From positions 367,329,886 to 367,393,885 of the forward strand of contig NC_073303.1 in NCBI RefSeq assembly GCF_027595985.1: a stretch of DNA of 64,000 nucleotides. Reading direction: 5' to 3'. The stretch is from Sorex araneus. Taxonomy: Eukaryota > Chordata > Mammalia > Eulipotyphla > Soricidae. Made by a program: the position numbers and the translations under genes. Under the pieces are notes generated by a model. The model searched no databases, was not told where the DNA came from, and was given only the letters and a program-made list of their open reading frames with translations. Below, in pieces: positions 59,392-64,000 of this stretch (the stretch's first letter is position 1; each line of letters begins with the position of its first letter).

Positions 59392-61060
59392 CAAGTTTGA
59401 GTCACTGGATAGTTTGAGAGTCTTTTGTTATGGCTGATACCAGCATTCTCCTAAGTGATACACTTCAGCCGGTAGAAAGGAAGAAAAACACTGCAAGAAA
59501 GTAGGTATTGTACCAAATTATAGTATGTTATAGGTATGCTTTGTTTTTCACAAATAGCACTGCTTTCAAAACTTGCCTGGGATACAAATGGGCAAACAGC
59601 ATTTCAAAGAATACCATACATCTCATGCGTTTTTTTCTCCAATGGTTCAGAATGCAGTTTGTGTTGCTTGTGATTTTGGGGCCGCACCGGATGGTGTTTG
59701 GGGGGCACAGATGCAATTGGGTCGCTGTGTGTATGTGCACTAGCTCTTCTAGCTATCATCTTGACATGATCGTGTTTATTTTGGTCTCCAGAAGTTGTCC
59801 TGACATCAGTCTTGTATTTAACTCTTGCGTCAATTCCGGTGCATTTGAGACATCAGTCTCCTCAGAATTGCATTGCCATGGCTACCACGGAGCCTCATCT
59901 CTCTTGGGGAATCTGTAAGATACAACGGAGAGGAATTAGATAGAAACGTTATTGAAGTATAAGAGTTCAGTTTTCTTCTTTCAATTTCAACACTACAAAT
60001 AAGTAGTAAGAAAACATTTTTTACTATTTCAAAGATAGATAGTTTTTCTTTGGCACCAAGACAAAATACCCAATATGCTACTTTTAGTATGGAACTAATT
60101 TTGTCACATAATTAATTGTCATAATTAAGTCAATTAATTGATATGGTTTGGTGATATTAAAATCTGTTCAAGATTTTTTTGCTTTTATTTAATTTTCAGT
60201 TGACCAGTAAAAAAATAGAAATTTTCTGCGTCTACTGAAATTGGGTGAGAACATTTTATTGTGTCTGTTTCATTTATTCAAGTAATACCTATGCTTTGTT
60301 ACCTTTTTTGACATCTGATCTTTATAAAGAAACTTTGGCTATATTGCAAACTTAATATTAAAATATCTTCTTTTAGAATTTTAAAGTATTTAAGAATTCA
60401 TTATACCATTTACAATCACACTCCTAAGTAGTGCAGTTCTGTTCATTTTCAACATCTTGTAAATGCAGAGCCAAGGTCAAATTATCTTTCACTGAACCAT
60501 GGCCATGTGATGCTGGCAAAGTCAAGATGTTATCAGTCAGTCTGGCTCCTGAGAGGAAGCAGGTGGCATCCTTGAAACAGGATAATTCACAGAGTGGTTA
60601 TGTAACAACTAATGAGATGATTTCCTAGGACATGGTTGTGGATATGGATCAGAAATGAGAACTGTTTTCTCCTTTAGAGCTGAAAGTGTAAAAGGAAATG
60701 ATAGTTAAAGGAGCTTGGAGGAGAAATTTCTGAGAAATCAAGTACTTTGAGAGAATTGGTCACGTTAGGAGGGAGGTGACCAGTCCAAGGAAGCTTTTCA
60801 GGGAAGGAACTGGGAGATAAATACACACGTGACACTTCTACCTCCTTTGCTCAGTGGCTGAGCTATTCGTAGACAAAGTTCATCCAATGTCAAGAATATT
60901 TTTTGCAACCTTCATATACATCAGGCTTGGGGACAGGAAATGGTTGAGACTTTTCCTACATATATTATCTGTTGTCTTCTTATCAGCCCAATAATAATAG
61001 ATACTTTGCATGGCAGGTTTTCTTATATTCTGGTATCTTTTTCATTTTATTAATTTCCAC
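59392..61060. other. Intergenic sequence, nothing certain recognised
   Basis: A short stretch at 59676-59712 (GATTTTGGGGCCGCACCGG) faintly recalls an A-type SINE 3' part. The 136-codon frame at 59508-59918 lacks domain features. The rest is AT-rich. Confidence 0.45.
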
Positions 61061-61064
61061 TTTT

Positions 61065-61245
61065 TAAAATGTTTTTTTATTGAATCACAGTTAGATACAC
61101 AGTTACAAAGTTGTTAATGATTGGATTTCGGTCATATAATATTCCAACACCTGTCCCTTCACCAGTGTACATTTCCCACTACCAATATCCTCAGCTCTGG
61201 ACCTCCCCCCCTCCCCATCTGCCTCTATGACAGGTACTTTTTTTA
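61065..61245 (-). mobile_element. L1 3' UTR fragment
   Basis: The + strand has a T-run, ATTGAATCACAGTTAGATAC, ACACCTGTCCCTTCACCAGT and a C-rich stretch, the antisense of the L1 3' UTR end. Confidence 0.85.
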
Positions 61246-62224
61246 TTTTTCATTTTCCATTTTCATTTTACTTTCCTTTTTTTCTATTGTAGAAGAACAG
61301 AGTGGACATGGGGATTTCCTCTTGGGGTAGATTGGCAATAGAAATGTTTTTCATAGACATAACATGGATGACAGAGAGATAACATTTTCATATCTCAGGA
61401 TTTTACAGAGCAAGGTAACAGTAATATAGATTTACTTTTAGATTACCTTGACTCTTACTTTAAAACTACTCATACCAAAGATATGAAGATGGTTTTAAAA
61501 ATTGCAACTCTATATTATATCAATTGCACTTTCAAAGCCCATTGAAAGGCTATTGTCTTTACAATATTTACTATCTTAAAACTCCAGGTAGATTTCCCAA
61601 AATCCCCACCTGTGATAGATTTCTTCTCTCATAGATACCATAAGTTAATTGTGTTTCTTTTTGATATTTATAAAACAAAAGCACTATTTCCATATCTATA
61701 TGCCTTCAACAGTGTCTGTTTTAACTGTATCATATTAGTACAATTCTCTTATGGAAAAAAATAATTAAGCATTAAATGCTGAAAGAAAAAAGTTTTCAGA
61801 GGAATTAAGATTACAATAAAAATGAAAAGTCTAGGGCATAATCTTGGCATTGCACTCCCCTAAGTATGTTCTCATTGCCATTGATTTATTATCACTGTAG
61901 CTTCATTTCAGAGTTGAGAAACACTGGCATTAATTTTCTTAGGTTGCTACATTTCCTAGCACAACGATGACACTGCTGTCATTGGAAGACGACCAACATC
62001 TTCACAGAGAATCATCTAAAGCAGAATCTCTAGAATACTGGATGTCCCTGATTCAGAAAACGAGTGGGCTTCTCCCTGAAGTTAGAACTTTTATGTCTTG
62101 CTTCTCCAAGAAGAGTTTTGTAATTAACTAAAAAAAAACCTCAGATAAATATGTAATATTTATTCCTTATTTCTTTAAATCAAGTCCTAAATACAGGGAT
62201 TTCTTTTAGGAATGCCCTTTAATT
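61246..62224. other. Intergenic AT-rich sequence
   Basis: No gene or repeat was recognised. Confidence 0.5.
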
Positions 62225-62229
62225 TAATT

Positions 62230-62335
62230 AAATTTACTCCTGACAGCTCAGAGGACATGGGGTGCCAGAGATCAAATCCAGATAACCCAGGTACAAGGCA
62301 AGCACCCCATGCACTGTATTATTCTCCAGTTCTGT
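62230..62335 (-). mobile_element. SINE, A type, partial and diverged
   Basis: GAGATCAAATCCAGATAACC and GTACAAGGCAAGCACCCC are the decayed B-box and A-box side of the complement. 62336-62734 is AT-rich and unrecognised. Confidence 0.65.
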
Positions 62336-62734
62336 CCTCTTATTTGAAAAATTAATCAAAACTTCAATATTATAACATCACGTAATTATGCATTGTCTCC
62401 AACCTTGGCTATAAGGAAGTTAGAGAATTTTTCTTATATATATTACTACTTGCATAATTTTATAATCTATAATTAGGCATTATATATAATATGCGATAAC
62501 TATTTCATCTTAACATAACTATTATGTAATCAGTGTTCAAAGTATGAGATGTTATAAAATATCATTTTTTGAGATATAAAACACAAGAGCATTAACTAAT
62601 GTATTACTTTACCTTGGAATTATTTTATTTTAAACATTTATGACTCTTAGTTCTGTATCACTATGTATGCAATTTTTTATTATGGATTATATTTTTATTT
62701 CCATTTTAGCAGACATGTCATATTTCATTTTTTA

Positions 62735-63515
62735 ATTTAATTTAATTTTTTTATTAGTGAGTCACCGTGAGGATGCAGCTACAGAGTTTTGTGCCTGTGT
62801 TACAGTTATACAATACTGTTATGGTTTGAATGGAGTTACTGGGTTGCTATCATGTTTAATCTATAGTCTGCTTTCAACCCGCCTCTCCCATCCTGTAGTG
62901 GATCCTCCACTACACTTTAGTTGGTGTTCCCTTCTCTGTCTGAGCTGCCCTCTCCCCCAGCATGTAAGGTCAGCTTCCAACCTGTGGAGCAGGCCTCCTG
63001 GTACTTATTGCTACTATTCTTGGGTGTTAGTCTCCCATTGTGTTGTTTTATATTCCGAAAATGAGTGCAATTTTTCTGTGTCTGTCTCTTTCTTTCTGAC
63101 TCATTTCACTTAGCATGATACTTTCCATGTTGATCCACTTATATGCGAAGTTCATTACTTCATCCTTTCTGACAGCTGCATAGTATTCCATTGTGTAGAT
63201 GTACCAAAGTTTCTTTAACCAGTCATCTGTTCTTGGGCATTTGGGTTTTTTCCAGATTCTGGCTATTGTAAACAGTGCTGCGATGAACATACAGGTGCAG
63301 ATGTCATTTCGACTGTACTTTTTTGCCTCCCTGAGATATATTCCCAGAAGTGAGATATATATTCCTGACCTTGTCTTCCATGTATCTAATGGATTGTGGT
63401 TTGATGCTGAGGTCTTCAATCCATTTTGATCTGACTTTTGTGCATGGTCTTAGGTCGAGGTCTATGTATGCATCCTTATTGCTTGTCTTCATGCTGTAAT
63501 TTCCTGATAGCATGA
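62735..63515 (-). mobile_element. L1 tail with an internal deletion
   Basis: Two L1 parts lie on the same strand. 62735-63355 is 3' UTR plus the ORF2 end; 63360-63515 is ORF2 from about 600 bp further upstream (DLDLRPCTKVRSKWIEDL). Compared with the 10.7-12.3 kb copy, the stretch between 'EDKV' and 'LLGIY' is missing. No target duplication was identified. Confidence 0.9.
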
Positions 63516-63674
63516 AACTATATCTTAATACTTATGTATACCCCAAATCTATTACAATAATAGTTTAACTATGAAAAATTTTTCTACTTAAGGGATTTAT
63601 TTAAATTAAGCTAAATGGTGTTTCTTGTTTGGGTTTTGCTGTACATGGAAGAGTCATATCCATGTATGGAAGAG

Positions 63675-64000
63675 AGTATCACTGTATCACTGTCAATTCA
63701 CTTGAGCAGGCACCAGTAATGTCTCTATTCCTCTCAGCCCTGAGATTTTAGCAGCCTCTCTTTACTCATCTTTCCCAACAATTGGAGGCTCTTCTAGGAT
63801 CATGGGAATGAGACCTATTATTGCTGGTTTTGGCATATCAAATATGCCACAGGTAGCTTGCCAGGCTTCGACCATGTGGATGGGATACTCTCGGTAGCTT
63901 GCCAGGCTCTCCGAGAGTTATGTATATATATGTTACTGTATTTGAGATATAAATATGCCATGGGGAGCTTGCTAGGGTCTCCCATGTGGTAGCTTGCCAG
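63675..64000 (-). mobile_element. Long, rearranged SINE of B type, cut by the window edge
   Basis: It starts like other B types (ATCACTGTATCACTGTC, CAGGCACCAGTAATGTCTC) but has about 80 extra bases (63730-63809) before TTTTGGCATATCAAATATGC. After the usual two copies of GGTAGCTTGCC-type text it runs into a second round (63922-64000) with two more. The tRNA-like head is not reached. Confidence 0.88.

Noticed and set aside
59508..59918. 136-codon + strand frame
   Set aside because: No recognisable domain, no flanking gene structure, and composition typical of intergenic DNA.
63360..63420. Splicing as the cause of the L1 internal deletion
   Set aside because: The GT of the candidate donor remains at the junction, so a canonical splice would not give this sequence.

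Overview
This is a stretch of mammalian nuclear genome. It is AT-rich, saturated with L1 and tRNA-derived SINE copies, and holds one recognisable protein-coding gene. The gene is an intronless melanocortin-4 receptor (MC4R) on the minus strand at 29134-30150. Everything else is intergenic DNA built largely from transposon insertions of different ages. Two abundant SINE families share a tRNA-like head (starting GGGCTGGAGCGATAGCAC, with A-box and B-box) but have different tails. From memory these match repeats typical of shrews (Sorex, Eulipotyphla); MC4R conservation alone only says placental mammal, so the genus is an inference.

Layout. 1-12.3 kb: an old LINE ORF1-like fragment, three LTR-type elements (about 1541-2147 minus, 7882-8577 minus, 10051-10711 plus), MIR relics, SINEs, and a 5'-truncated L1 abutting the third LTR. 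12.3-29 kb: AT-rich spacer with SINEs, an L1 carrying a 5' inversion (14560-15838), ancient L1M and MER5-type fossils, an L1 tail with a perfect 14-bp target-site duplication (24790-25288), and a GC-richer unexplained block (25.6-26.3 kb). 29-30.9 kb: MC4R with a GC-rich 5' flank, candidate poly(A) signal, short upstream ORF and a (TG)n tract. 31-44.8 kb: SINEs, an older L1, and a 2.56-kb L1 (34942-37502) that keeps 5' UTR, ORF1 and the endonuclease part of ORF2 but stops inside ORF2 with no poly(A), between 13-bp duplications. 44.8-46.4 kb: an L1 tail plus about 600 bp of non-L1 DNA containing a SINE, all between 16-bp duplications, as expected of a 3' transduction. 46.4-64 kb: more L1 tails, nested SINEs, long AT-rich spacers, and an unusual long SINE variant at the window end.

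The genes do not form a pathway: MC4R is a lone receptor gene in a gene-poor region. I found no new multi-gene system. The points most worth a second look are the N-terminal glycine-run expansion in MC4R and several unusual retrotransposition structures readable from their target-site duplications. SINE subfamily 'A' below means the type with a CCAAAAAGC/poly(A) tail; 'B' means the type ending in repeats of ACAGTG.
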